Assembly: GCF_029870285.1 (NCBI RefSeq)
Contig: NZ_JACSYA010000019.1
Coordinates: 62,001-126,000, forward strand
Length of the DNA: 64,000 nt
Direction of reading: 5' to 3'
Source: Delftia sp. PS-11
Lineage (GTDB): Bacteria > Pseudomonadota > Gammaproteobacteria > Burkholderiales > Burkholderiaceae_C
Position numbers and translations under genes: made by a program. Positions 50,949 through 59,972 of the stretch are shown here, piece after piece (the first letter of the stretch is position 1; each line of letters opens with the position of its first letter). Under the pieces are notes generated by a model, which was given only the letters and a program-made list of their open reading frames with translations, ran no database searches and had not been told where the DNA came from.

Positions 50949-53866
50949 CAGTCACCCTCCCTGCCGCTGACCGCCTTGGCGGCCATGGCCGCGAACTGCC
51001 CCATCAGCGTGGCCTGCAGCGCACGCGGCCACTGCGCTGGCTGCAGGCGCAGCCAGCGGCCATCTTCATCGCGCTGGCTGCTGTCAAAGGCCACCGCGTT
51101 CACTATGGATACACGGTTTTCCAGATCCATGAAGGGCATGTAGCGGCCATGATTGAGCGTGATGGACAGCTGCGGCCCTGTCAGGTCCAGGTTGTGCTCG
51201 TAGATGCCGGGGCCATCCTCCACAGAGCCGGGACGGTAGTTCCATTTGGCCAGCAGCCCGGACAGTGCGCCCTGGCTGATTTCCAGCGCGGCAGCAGGGT
51301 GCAGGGCACCATCCTTCCATTGCGAGGCATCGGGCAGCAGACAGGCTGCGCCCACCTGATCGATCAGCGGCTGCAGCTCATAGTCGGCCAGGCAGGTGCG
51401 CCAGGCCTCGGCCTCGCCCGGCGCGGCATCCGCCGGGTGCCAGAGCGTGATGTGCGCATCTGCGGGCAGCTCCACCGGGTCATCATTGGCATCCACCAGC
51501 GAAAAATCCTCGGCAATACGAAAGCTCACGCCCTGCTGCAGCTGCCAGATCAGGCTGCGCCCCACGATGCGCAGCAAAGGGTGCTGCAGAAACAGCCTGT
51601 GCCAGCGCTGTGCCGGCCAGCGCTGGCCGGTGATGAAGGCGGTATGCAGGCGCGGCCCCTGCTGTTTGGCAATGGCCTTGACCCCCGAAGCCGTGGTCTT
51701 GAACTCGGCGTTGGCCGCATCCCACTGCAGGCGCAGCGATTCGTCCTTGAGCGCGGGCAGGGTCTTGGAGGCCTTGCCCTTGTCGTTCACCACACGCAGG
51801 CTCAGATCGCCCTGCAGTTGCACGCGGTAGCGCTGCGGCCCCACCTCCAGCACCAGGCCATCGCCGCCCAGGCCAAAGTCCGGCGTCAGTTCGTCATACA
51901 GCTCGATCAGGCTCAGCCCGCGCCGCTGGGCCGCTGCCTTGAGGGTGTCGTGCGTGGCCGCGATGACCAGGTCCTTGAGCTTGCGCGAGGTGGACAGCGC
52001 CTGCACCTGGGACAGCGCATAGATGGTGTCGAGCGCGCCCAGCTGCTCCACGGCAATCACGGCGCGCTGCTTCTTGGTGTAGCCCCAGGCCTTGACGGCC
52101 GCCACCAGGGTCTGCACCAGGCGGTCGTCAATGTGGCCGGCGGCCAGGCGCAGCGCCCAGCGCGCCTTGGGATCGCCCTCCAGCCCCACCCAGACATTGA
52201 CCAGATGCAGCGACAGCTGGGCCCGGCTCTCGGTGGGCACATGGGCCAGCATCTGCCACACCAGCGGCGGCAACTCCTCCTCGGCCGTGGCCACCAGATG
52301 CAGCACGATGCGCGCGGCATGCTCGGACAAGGGGGCGAACAGCGCCAGCGTCTGCGGCTGGTCGTAGGGCTTGATGCTGCTGGAAAAACGCTTGAAGCGC
52401 GCCACGCGGGCCTCCAGCGCCTGCAGATCAACCGGTTGCCCGTCCGCCCCCTGCCCTGCCAGGGCACCAGGCACCTGCACGCCCAATGCCAGCAGCCGGG
52501 CCTCGACCATGCTCTCGGAGCCCAGGTCCAGGCCCGTGCGCAGCAATGCCTGCAGCAAAGGGGCCACGCCCGGGTCCGGATGGGCCAGCAAAATGTCGCG
52601 GCAGGCCAGCTGCATCTGCTTTTCGCGGCGCGCCAGCCAGCCCGTGGACTCGAACACGGCGCCCAGGGCCTGTGCATCCAGCGCCTGCATGCAGCGCGCC
52701 ACAGCATCGCGCAGTGCCCGCGAGTTGCTGCCAGACAGCAGATCGCCCAGTGGCGGCAGCAAGCCATGCAGCAGGGACGGGTCCAGCTGCGGCAGCAACT
52801 GCGCCAGCCTTGCCGTGGGAATGTCGCGCAAATAGTCTGGCTGCTCGGCCAGCATGCGGTTGAGCAGCGCGATGAAAGACGCGCTGCTGGACCGCTTCAG
52901 AATGCAGGACAGCAGGTGAGGCATGAGCTGCGGGTAGCGGGCATCCCAGATCTGCTGGGCCGTCACCGCATCGAAGTGGTAGCTGGGGCGCCAGCCTTGC
53001 ATCCAGTCCGCAAAAGGCTGGGCATCATCGCGCACCAGACGGTCGAAGATGGCGGTGAAGTAGTCCTGCGGCTCGCGGTCGGCATCGCGCATGAGCATAT
53101 TGACCAGCTCTTCGCGGCACTTGGCATCGGCGCCCAGGTCCCAGCGCAGTGCGATCAGGCCAGGATCTTCCTTGATGGGCTTGGCATCGAACCAGTCGGG
53201 GTGGCGGCGAAAGAAGTCGTACCAGGGTGCGCAGCGCTGCGGATGCGGCACCTCGCTGTGGCGTTGCATGTAGATGCGGCTGGCGTCCGCATAGAACTCA
53301 CCGCCCCGCTCTGCCAGTTGCAGCAGGTCATCATCGCCCAGGCTTTCCAGCAGATCACGCCATTCAATGCCGCCATAGATGGGGCCACCCAGCTGATTGA
53401 GCTGCGCGGCCCAGTCCATGTGCGCCAGCACCTTCTCGCGCTCAATCCCCGGATACCAGAGCCAATTGAACATGCCGAGGATGCGGTTTTCGCGGAAATC
53501 GCGCTTGTCCTCCTCGGCGCGGGGCCGGGCCAGGCTGGCGCGTGCCATCTGCTCGAACTCTGCTGCCAGCTCGGGGCTGCGGCGCGGAATCGTGCGGTCC
53601 CAGCTGCCCACCATGTCGAAACCGAAAGGAATCATCTGCCGCGCGAACGCCAGCCACAGGTCATGATCCTGGGTCCAGGGCAGGTCATTGCCCCGCAGGT
53701 TGCGCAGCGGATGGTCGTAGCTGTCGAAAACCTTGCGCAGAAAGGCGCCAACCTCTGCGTCCTGTCCGGCGCGCATGCGCTGCGCCAGAACCTGCGCCAG
53801 TTCGGTGGCTGGCAGGGAAGCGCTCAACTCATCAAGCGTGGCCTGTTCGGTGGTGATGGTGTTCAT
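50948..53866 (-). CDS. DUF4132 protein, paralogue b
   Basis: A 972-aa cytoplasmic protein with mainly helical, HEAT-like N-terminal and middle parts and a C-terminal DUF4132 (MolR-type) domain from about residue 650: IELYDELTPDFGLG, RVQLQGDLSLRV, HPLLRIVGRSLIW and ITLWHPAD. The N-terminus has one copy of a unit (LPWTQDHDLWLAFARQMIPFG) that occurs twice in its upstream paralogue. The start MNTITTEQ was chosen over an ATG 9 codons earlier. Its stop overlaps the MoxR start. E. coli YehI is the single-copy counterpart. Confidence 0.88.
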   Translation of the reverse strand: MNTITTEQATLDELSASLPATELAQVLAQRMRAGQDAEVGAFLRKVFDSYDHPLRNLRGNDLPWTQDHDLWLAFARQMIPFGFDMVGSWDRTIPRRSPELAAEFEQMARASLARPRAEEDKRDFRENRILGMFNWLWYPGIEREKVLAHMDWAAQLNQLGGPIYGGIEWRDLLESLGDDDLLQLAERGGEFYADASRIYMQRHSEVPHPQRCAPWYDFFRRHPDWFDAKPIKEDPGLIALRWDLGADAKCREELVNMLMRDADREPQDYFTAIFDRLVRDDAQPFADWMQGWRPSYHFDAVTAQQIWDARYPQLMPHLLSCILKRSSSASFIALLNRMLAEQPDYLRDIPTARLAQLLPQLDPSLLHGLLPPLGDLLSGSNSRALRDAVARCMQALDAQALGAVFESTGWLARREKQMQLACRDILLAHPDPGVAPLLQALLRTGLDLGSESMVEARLLALGVQVPGALAGQGADGQPVDLQALEARVARFKRFSSSIKPYDQPQTLALFAPLSEHAARIVLHLVATAEEELPPLVWQMLAHVPTESRAQLSLHLVNVWVGLEGDPKARWALRLAAGHIDDRLVQTLVAAVKAWGYTKKQRAVIAVEQLGALDTIYALSQVQALSTSRKLKDLVIAATHDTLKAAAQRRGLSLIELYDELTPDFGLGGDGLVLEVGPQRYRVQLQGDLSLRVVNDKGKASKTLPALKDESLRLQWDAANAEFKTTASGVKAIAKQQGPRLHTAFITGQRWPAQRWHRLFLQHPLLRIVGRSLIWQLQQGVSFRIAEDFSLVDANDDPVELPADAHITLWHPADAAPGEAEAWRTCLADYELQPLIDQVGAACLLPDASQWKDGALHPAAALEISQGALSGLLAKWNYRPGSVEDGPGIYEHNLDLTGPQLSITLNHGRYMPFMDLENRVSIVNAVAFDSSQRDEDGRWLRLQPAQWPRALQATLMGQFAAMAAKAVSGREGD

Positions 53867-53963
53867 GGGTGCGGGGTCTGCAAGAAAATTCAAGCCTGTG
53901 GCACAGCCGCCAGGCAGCGAGTATCGCCGGTACCAATAGAGTTCCCGGCCATGTCATGCAACA

Positions 53964-56900
53964 TCAATCATTGCCTTTGGCCTTGGCAGCAAGCGCCCGC
54001 CACTGGCCCTGCAGCGTGGCCAGCAGCGGCTTGGGCAGTTGGGCTGCACTGCGGCTGTTCCAGTCCATGCCGTACACGCGGATGCTTTCCACATCCACCG
54101 GCAGACCCAGGTCCAGATAGGGCGGGAAGTGGCCATGGCTCAGTTCGATGCGCAGCTGCAGCTCGGGCAGCTGCCAGACATGCTCGTTGATGCTGGGGCC
54201 ATCTCCCACGGGCCCAGGCCGGTAGCCGAACTTCTTGAGCAGGCTGCCAAGGCTCTCCTGTGCCAGCGTCAGCGGCGCGGGTGGCAGCAGCAGGCCATCC
54301 TTGAACTGCCCGGGCGCCGGCAAATCGGCGCATGCCCCCAGCTGATCGACCAGGGCCTCCAGTTCGTAATCGGCGAAGTAGGCGCGCCAGGCATCCACTT
54401 CGCCCGGCAGCGCCGTGGCCGGGTGCCACAGGCTGATGCTGCAGCCTGCGGGCAGGGCCACGGCAGCGTCTTCGACATCGACCAGCGACAGATCCTCGGC
54501 CAGCCGGAAGCTGGTGCGTGCCAGGTCCGGCGCCCCCTCGGCGCGCCAGATCAGGCTGCGGCCCACGATGCGCAGCAGCGGATGCTGCACGAACAGCCGC
54601 TGCCAGCGCTCCAGCGGCCAGCGCTTGCCGCTGACCAGTGCCGCCAGCATGCGCGGCCCCTGCTGCTTGACCACGGTCTTCAGGCTGGTGGCCAGGGTCT
54701 TGAGCCGGGCCGTGGCCGCCTCCCATTCGGGCTTGAGCGCCTCGTCCCTGACCGCTGGGATGGATTTGCTGGCCTTGCCCTGGCCGTTCACCACACGCAG
54801 GCTCAAATCGCCCTGCAACTCGACGCGGTAGGCCTGCGGCCCGACCGTGAGCGTCAGGCCCTGGCCCAGGCCGAAGTCCGGCGTCAGCTCGTCATACAGC
54901 TCGGACAAATCCATCTGCCGACGCCTGGCGGCCGCACGCAGCGCATCCAGCGCCACACGCTGCAGCCGCTCCTTGAGCGCGCGTGATTCGGACACTTCCT
55001 GCGCACGCAGCAGCGCATAAAGGCTGTCCACACCGGCCAGGGCCTCCAGGGCAACGACGGCCCGTGGCGTGTGCGTCCTGTTCCAGGCCCGTACAGCGGC
55101 CGCCAGCGCATCGACGGCACGGTTGTCGGCATGGCCGGGCAGCAGCCTGAGCACCCAGCGCTGCTTGGGCTCGCCATCGGCAGCGATCCACTGCTGCACC
55201 AGCGCGAGCGCCAGCCCGGCGCGGCCGTCCGGGGCCATGCGCGCCATCAATTCCGTCGCCAGCGGCGGCAGATCGCCCTCGGCCGTGGCAGTCACGTGCA
55301 GCAGCACGCGGGCCTCGTGCTCGGACAGCGGCGCGCACAGCGCCAGCAGCTCGGGCGTATCGAAAGGCTTGATGGCGGCGCTCAGGCGTTTTACCGCAAC
55401 GACCTGTGCGTCCAGGCTGGCATCGGCGCTGCCAGAAGCCGCTTCGGAGACAGGGGTGGACGATCCGGCGGCCACCGGTCCGCTGTCCTGCGGCAGTACC
55501 TGCGCCTGCCCGGACAGGCCCAGCTGCTGCAGCCGCTGGCGCACACTGCTGGCCGAGGCCGCATCGAGCTTTGCGCCCGCCAGCAGTTGGGCCAGCAGCG
55601 GACCTGCGCATGGATCGGGGTGCACCAGCAACACGTCGCGGCAGGCCAGCAGCAGATTCTTGTTGGGCTGCTCAAGCCAGCCGGCCTGCACAAGCCAGTC
55701 CGGCTGCAGCTGCGCAGCCAGGGCTGCCACGGCCGTGCGCAGGCCCTTGGCGCTGCTGCCCGCGATGATGGAGGTCAACGTGGGCAAAGCAGCCTGCAGG
55801 CTGGCCGCATCCAGCGCAGGCAGCAAATGCACCAGATCCTTGACCGCCATGCCTGCCAGATCCCCCGGGCTGCGCATGACCTGGGTGCGGATCAGGGGCT
55901 GCAGCCTGCGCATGCTTTCCCGGTCATTGCGCTGGCATTGCTGGGCCATGGCCGGCAACAGCAGAGGCTGCAGCGCAGCCGGCCCATGGTCGCAGATATG
56001 CTGAAACAACGGGCGGCCCGCGTAATGGCCATGGTCGCGCAGCGCTGCCGCAAAAGGCCCGGCATCCTCGTGTGCGAACCGGTCGAACAGTTGCCGGGCC
56101 TGCACCAGCTCCTTGCCGCGCCCGGTCCCGACCTGGTCCATCAGCGCCCAGGCCAGCTCCTCGCGGCGCTGGGCGCTGGCGCCGGGCCAGCGCTGGCCGA
56201 TCAGCGCGCCATCGCGCAGGCCGGCCCTGTCGAATACCTTGTCGAACAGCAGGGGATGCTGCGCGAAAAAAGCCTGCCAGCCACTCCAGTCCTGCTTCTG
56301 GCGCGTGCGGATGAAGCACTCCAGGATGTCATCGAACAGCCGCCCGCCTGCCGCCGCATAGCGCTGCAGGTCCGCATCGTTCAGGGCGGCAATCAGTGCG
56401 CTCCAGTCGGGCTGCCTGCGCCAGCGGCTCCAGTCGCCATCGGTATCCGCGTCATGCAGAAAACCAGCCTCTTGGCACAAGGCCAGCGCCCAGTCCAGCG
56501 TCGCCGTCACCTGCTCGTAGGGCATGCCGTCATAGCTGAGCCAGGGCAGCAAGTCCTTGAGTACCAGGCTGGCGCCCTGGTCCAGCGTGCCGGTGCTGCG
56601 GCAATGGGCCAGCCACTGCTCGGCCAGGGCACGCACCTCGGCGGCCACCTCGGCCGTGACCCGCCTGTCACCGGGTGCGCCCGGCACATGGCCGCGCGGC
56701 ACCATCAGCCGGGCAAAGGCCAGCCAGCGCCCGCTGTCGCGCGTCCATGGCGCATCGCCTCGGTACATGCTTCTGAGCACATCATGGCAGTTGTACTCAC
56801 CCTCGCTCAAAGCCAGAGCCCAGTCGAGCGTTGCGCTCACCTCTTCGTCGGGCATGCCGTCGTACACCAGCCAGGGCAGCAGGTCGTCGAGCACCAGGCG

Positions 56901-57284
56901 CCTGCCCTCATCGGCCTTGCCGGCGCTGCGGCACTGGGCCAGCCACTGCTGGGCCAGGGCGCGCACCTCGGCTGCCACCTGGGCCGTGACCTGCCAGGCA
57001 CTGTCCTCAGGCCCTTTCAGCGCATGGCCGCGCGGCACTGTCAGCCGGGCAAAGGCCAGCCAGCGCTCGCTGTCGCGCGCCCAGGGCGACTCGCTTTGCT
57101 TGAGCCAGCCCAGAATGGTGAGGCAGCGCTCATCGCATCGGCCCAGAAATTCGCGCACCTCGTCGGCGCGATCATCGTGCAGGCGGGCATCGAGCTCGAT
57201 GGCAAAAGCCTGCGCCGTCACGCCTTTGTGGAGCAAGGCATAGAGATCCGCCAGGGGGGCCGTGTGAAGATCAGGTGTACTCAT
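53964..57284 (-). CDS. DUF4132 protein, paralogue a, with internal duplication
   Basis: A 1106-aa protein, first gene of the operon, starting MSTPDLHTAPLADLYAL. Residues about 66-160 and 178-270 are two copies of one unit: SPWARDSERWLAFARLTVPRGH / APWTRDSGRWLAFARLMVPRGH, then LLPWLVYDGM / LLPWLSYDGM and ATLDWALAL in both. A long helical repeat region follows, then a C-terminal DUF4132 domain from about residue 785 (SELYDELTPDFGLG, HPLLRIVGRSLIW, ISLWHPAT). It is clearly paralogous to the next gene, from which a 97-bp gap separates it. No WGR domain is evident. Confidence 0.88.
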   Translation of the reverse strand: MSTPDLHTAPLADLYALLHKGVTAQAFAIELDARLHDDRADEVREFLGRCDERCLTILGWLKQSESPWARDSERWLAFARLTVPRGHALKGPEDSAWQVTAQVAAEVRALAQQWLAQCRSAGKADEGRRLVLDDLLPWLVYDGMPDEEVSATLDWALALSEGEYNCHDVLRSMYRGDAPWTRDSGRWLAFARLMVPRGHVPGAPGDRRVTAEVAAEVRALAEQWLAHCRSTGTLDQGASLVLKDLLPWLSYDGMPYEQVTATLDWALALCQEAGFLHDADTDGDWSRWRRQPDWSALIAALNDADLQRYAAAGGRLFDDILECFIRTRQKQDWSGWQAFFAQHPLLFDKVFDRAGLRDGALIGQRWPGASAQRREELAWALMDQVGTGRGKELVQARQLFDRFAHEDAGPFAAALRDHGHYAGRPLFQHICDHGPAALQPLLLPAMAQQCQRNDRESMRRLQPLIRTQVMRSPGDLAGMAVKDLVHLLPALDAASLQAALPTLTSIIAGSSAKGLRTAVAALAAQLQPDWLVQAGWLEQPNKNLLLACRDVLLVHPDPCAGPLLAQLLAGAKLDAASASSVRQRLQQLGLSGQAQVLPQDSGPVAAGSSTPVSEAASGSADASLDAQVVAVKRLSAAIKPFDTPELLALCAPLSEHEARVLLHVTATAEGDLPPLATELMARMAPDGRAGLALALVQQWIAADGEPKQRWVLRLLPGHADNRAVDALAAAVRAWNRTHTPRAVVALEALAGVDSLYALLRAQEVSESRALKERLQRVALDALRAAARRRQMDLSELYDELTPDFGLGQGLTLTVGPQAYRVELQGDLSLRVVNGQGKASKSIPAVRDEALKPEWEAATARLKTLATSLKTVVKQQGPRMLAALVSGKRWPLERWQRLFVQHPLLRIVGRSLIWRAEGAPDLARTSFRLAEDLSLVDVEDAAVALPAGCSISLWHPATALPGEVDAWRAYFADYELEALVDQLGACADLPAPGQFKDGLLLPPAPLTLAQESLGSLLKKFGYRPGPVGDGPSINEHVWQLPELQLRIELSHGHFPPYLDLGLPVDVESIRVYGMDWNSRSAAQLPKPLLATLQGQWRALAAKAKGND

Positions 57285-57802
57285 GGCATGGAGGCGCGCG
57301 GCACACGCCACGGCCAGAATGTGAAGAAAATCGAGAACGGAAACCTGCACCGGGCAGCGCGAGAGCGCCGACGAAAAGCCATGGCATTGTCAGCCATAAC
57401 GCACACGGCTCAGCCAACGGCATTGTCAACCCAGACTGCGCATCGCTTGACAATCTGTCAGGTGCGCGTGACAGGTCCGAGAAGCCCCCTGGTGATTAGC
57501 ATGCAAATCAACTGCCTCGTGTTTTTTGCATGCTTCATGCCATCCTGCTCAAACCAGGAGATCAGTAACAAACGCATGCCATAAGGATCGTGCAAAGGTG
57601 CTGAGCGGGCAGACCAGCCAGCACCGATCCGTCAAGCACAAGTGTCTGAACCTGGACAGCTTGATTGAAGTCAACCCGCATACCCTGATCGTGTCTATGC
57701 TCGGGGCAGCCATGTAGCGCCTCCTTCACGATCTCCGGACATGCCCGGTGACCGCCGGAAGGCACACCAGCCAATTCACCCGCATTTCAAGGAGAAAACA
57801 CA
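57285..57802. other. Divergent control region: DUF4132/MoxR/VWA operon and azurin
   Basis: No gene is supported; a 63-codon frame at 57526-57717 lacks a ribosome site and coding character. The left part has five TGTCA/TGACA pentamers (57388, 57424, 57448, 57456 and 57467), the last three arranged as TGACA-ATC-TGTCA-N6-TGACA, possibly an operator. The right part contains the FNR-type site (57661) and -10-like TATGCT (57696-57701) of azurin. Confidence 0.5.
57661..57674 (+). promoter_or_regulatory. FNR/ANR-type site upstream of azurin
   Basis: TTGATTGAAGTCAA matches the FNR consensus TTGAT-N4-ATCAA at nine of ten fixed positions. A TATGCT -10-like box starts 22 bp after the site (57696), which places the site at about -41 for a start near 57709, the geometry of class II FNR activation. 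Azurin is FNR/ANR-controlled in Pseudomonas. Confidence 0.6.
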
Positions 57803-58261
57803 ATGGCAAAGCAATGGAAACCCGTCCTTTTGGCACTCGCCATGACTGCAGCTGCCGCCCCGGTGTGGGCAGCTGACTGCGCTGTCGAAATCGAAAGCAA
57901 CGACGCCATGCAGTTCAACAAGCCCACCATCAGCGTGCCTGCGAGCTGCAAGCAGTTCACCGTCAAGCTCAAGCATGTGGGCAAGCTGCCCAAGGCCTCC
58001 ATGGGCCACAACTGGGTGCTGAGCAAGACGGCCGACATGCCGGGCGTGACCACCGATGGCATCGCTGCCGGCGCAGCCAAGGACTTCGTCAAGGAAAAGG
58101 ATGCCCGCGTGATCGCCCACACCAAGCTGATCGGCGGCGGAGAGTCCGACTCCGTGAGCTTCTCGCCCAGCGCCCTCAAGGCCGGCGAAGCCTATAGCTT
58201 CTTTTGCTCCTTCCCCGGCCATTCCGCGCTGATGAAGGGCACAGTGACCCTGGCCAAGTAA
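57803..58261 (+). CDS. azu: Azurin (periplasmic blue copper protein)
   Basis: Soluble electron carrier of the periplasm. The 152-aa precursor has a signal peptide ending VWA at residue 23; the mature 129 residues start ADCAVEIES. Type 1 copper ligands fall at exactly the canonical mature positions: His46 (MGHNW), Cys112 and His117 (FFCSFPGH) and Met121 (ALMKG). The Cys3-Cys26 disulfide pair is also present. A GGAG site precedes the ATG. It may donate electrons to respiratory enzymes, with FNR-type control suggesting low-oxygen induction. Confidence 0.97.
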   Translation: MAKQWKPVLLALAMTAAAAPVWAADCAVEIESNDAMQFNKPTISVPASCKQFTVKLKHVGKLPKASMGHNWVLSKTADMPGVTTDGIAAGAAKDFVKEKDARVIAHTKLIGGGESDSVSFSPSALKAGEAYSFFCSFPGHSALMKGTVTLAK

Positions 58262-58300
58262 GGCAGTTGCGCGTGCCGGCACATGCTGGCGCAGCACGGG

Positions 58301-58329
58301 ACGGTGCCACGAGGCACCGTTTCTTTTTT
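58301..58329 (+). terminator. Rho-independent terminator after azurin
   Basis: A perfect 8-bp stem ACGGTGCC/GGCACCGT with an ACGA loop is followed by TTCTTTTTT, 40 bp after the azurin stop. It marks azurin as a single-gene transcript. Confidence 0.9.
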
Positions 58330-58357
58330 GAAGGGACGGCACGCGCCAGGGGGCGTG

Positions 58358-58843
58358 TCAATGCGGCAGGTGCTGCGCCATGTCCATGCAGCCCTTTTGC
58401 AGCAGCCGCAGCAGCAGCTGCGTCCAGCTGGCGTCGGTCCATTTTTCGCTTTCCATGACCAGCGCTCCCTGTGCCTCCCGGCCATCGGAACGCTGCAGCT
58501 CCACCTGGAAGCTGCCCTGGTCGCGGTTGGTGCTCACGGCAACGACCTGGCCCAGCAGCGGAATATCACGCGATGGACTGGCGCCCTGCGGGCCGTCAAT
58601 ATCTACGCGCAGCACGCAGCCGGGCAGCAGTGCATAGGTCCAGCGCTGCGCGGCCTGCGCCTGGGCGCCCAGCGCGTTCATCTGCGCCAGGCGCTGGCTC
58701 TGGGTCATGTCATAGGGGCTCAGCAAAGGCTCCTGCTCCTGGGGATAGCCATCCACGCAGGCGGCAAGGCCCAGCAGCGCGGCGCAGGCCAGCGCCAGCC
58801 ATGTACAGCGCGCCAGACCGGACTCAGTGCGTTTGCAAGGCAT
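58358..58843 (-). CDS. Putative lipoprotein of unknown function
   Basis: A 161-aa product starting MPCKRTESGLARC, with a hydrophobic signal and lipobox LAAC (Cys about residue 27), so probably attached to a membrane in the periplasm. The mature part has QSQRLAQMNALGAQAQ (helical) and beta-rich stretches with VLRVDIDGPQG and SFQVELQR. I do not recognise the family. The longer frame upstream is not supported. It faces azurin tail-to-tail. Confidence 0.65.
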   Translation of the reverse strand: MPCKRTESGLARCTWLALACAALLGLAACVDGYPQEQEPLLSPYDMTQSQRLAQMNALGAQAQAAQRWTYALLPGCVLRVDIDGPQGASPSRDIPLLGQVVAVSTNRDQGSFQVELQRSDGREAQGALVMESEKWTDASWTQLLLRLLQKGCMDMAQHLPH

Positions 58844-59099
58844 GCCAGGCTCCCTTTGCACAGTCAGATGCCCTGCCGCAAAACAGGGATGGCACAAAAA
58901 ACAAGGCAATTTCCATGGTGGTGCAGATAAAACGCGAAGGTACCGGCCACTGGCCATCAGAGCCCACAAGCCCAAAGCCCATGGAGGACCGGAAACAAAA
59001 ATGGAATCAGGCCGCGCAAAGGCCATGTGCTGCGTGCATTCGCCATGCGCGCATAGGGGAGGCAAGCAAGAAACAGGCTGGCGCAGATGCGCGCCAGCT

Positions 59100-59414
59100 T
59101 CAGGCGCTGGGAGGCTTGTCTGGTGGCGCCAGCGCATGCGACAGCCGGTCCGGCACAGGACCTGCCACACGCGCACAGCCTACAGCAGCGCAGCGCACGA
59201 TTTCAGGAGACTCATGCAGGATGTCAGGGAGGTCCTGCTGGTCATCCATCAGCGCATGGCCGAAGTCATCGAGCAAAGAAGCGGTATCCAGCGCCTGGGC
59301 AGGCTGCGAGGATGCCTGCGGCGCCAGGGCACGCGGCTGTGCCAGGCCCAGCGTGGACAACAGCACGCTGGAGAGAAAATACAGGGCAAAAACCGCGATC
59401 AGCCACCGGGACAT
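59100..59414 (-). CDS. Small exported or membrane-anchored protein, unknown function
   Basis: A 104-aa product starting MSRWLIAVFALYFLSSVLLS, whose N-terminus is a membrane helix or signal peptide (cleavage possible after LGLAQP). The rest is polar and includes two cysteines (RCAAVGCARV). No family is recognised. A 256-bp gap with no evident gene separates it from the lipoprotein gene, and the Fur gene lies 81 bp upstream on the same strand. Confidence 0.6.
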   Translation of the reverse strand: MSRWLIAVFALYFLSSVLLSTLGLAQPRALAPQASSQPAQALDTASLLDDFGHALMDDQQDLPDILHESPEIVRCAAVGCARVAGPVPDRLSHALAPPDKPPSA

Positions 59415-59495
59415 AGAAAAGCAGATTGTAGGCCTTACCCCTTGGCGTGACAGCGCATTGCCTGCCATGCCCATCTCATGCGAGGGGCTGACGGC

Positions 59496-59972
59496 TCATG
59501 CAGCCTCGGTGCTGGTGCCTGCCATGCCGCCAGCCAGGCAGTCGCTGCAGTGGCCGTACAGCGCCAGACGGTGCTCGGCCAGCCGGTAGCCATGGGCGCG
59601 GGCCACTTCGTGCTGCAGCGCTTCGATGCGCTCGTTGCAGAACTCGTCCACCCGCCCGCACTGCAGGCAGATCAGGTGGTCATGGTGTGGGCCTTCCTTG
59701 AGCTCGAACACGGCCTTGCCGCTTTCGAAGGTCTGGCGCAGCAACAATCCGGCCGCCTCCAGCTGCGACAGCACACGGTATACCGTGGCCAGCCCTACGT
59801 CGGCCTTTTGCTCCCCCAGCCTGCGGTAGATTTCTTCGGCATGCAGGTGGCGCTGCGGACTCTGGCGGAAGATCTCCATCACCTGCATGCGCGGCAGCGT
59901 GGCCTTCAGGCCCACGCTGCGCAGTTCGGGCTCGCCAGGGCGTGCAGGCTTGTCTTGTGTACCAGCCGTCAT
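59496..59972 (-). CDS. fur: Ferric uptake regulator family protein (Fur)
   Basis: Iron-responsive repressor, 158 aa. The N-terminal winged helix (LKATLPRMQVMEIF, LATVYRVLSQLEAAGLL) is followed by the dimerisation domain with the metal-binding HHDHLICLQCGRVDEF and a second cysteine pair CSDC near the C-terminus. The HHDH motif and CxxC pairs are those of Fur rather than PerR-specific variants; Zur cannot be fully excluded by sequence alone. It overlaps the DUF2325 gene by ATGA, and a Fur box lies upstream of that pair. Confidence 0.9.
   Translation of the reverse strand: MTAGTQDKPARPGEPELRSVGLKATLPRMQVMEIFRQSPQRHLHAEEIYRRLGEQKADVGLATVYRVLSQLEAAGLLLRQTFESGKAVFELKEGPHHDHLICLQCGRVDEFCNERIEALQHEVARAHGYRLAEHRLALYGHCSDCLAGGMAGTSTEAA

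Noticed and set aside
57526..57717. 63-aa open frame between the DUF4132 gene and azurin
   Set aside because: No ribosome site or coding character, and it overlaps the FNR-type site and likely azurin promoter.
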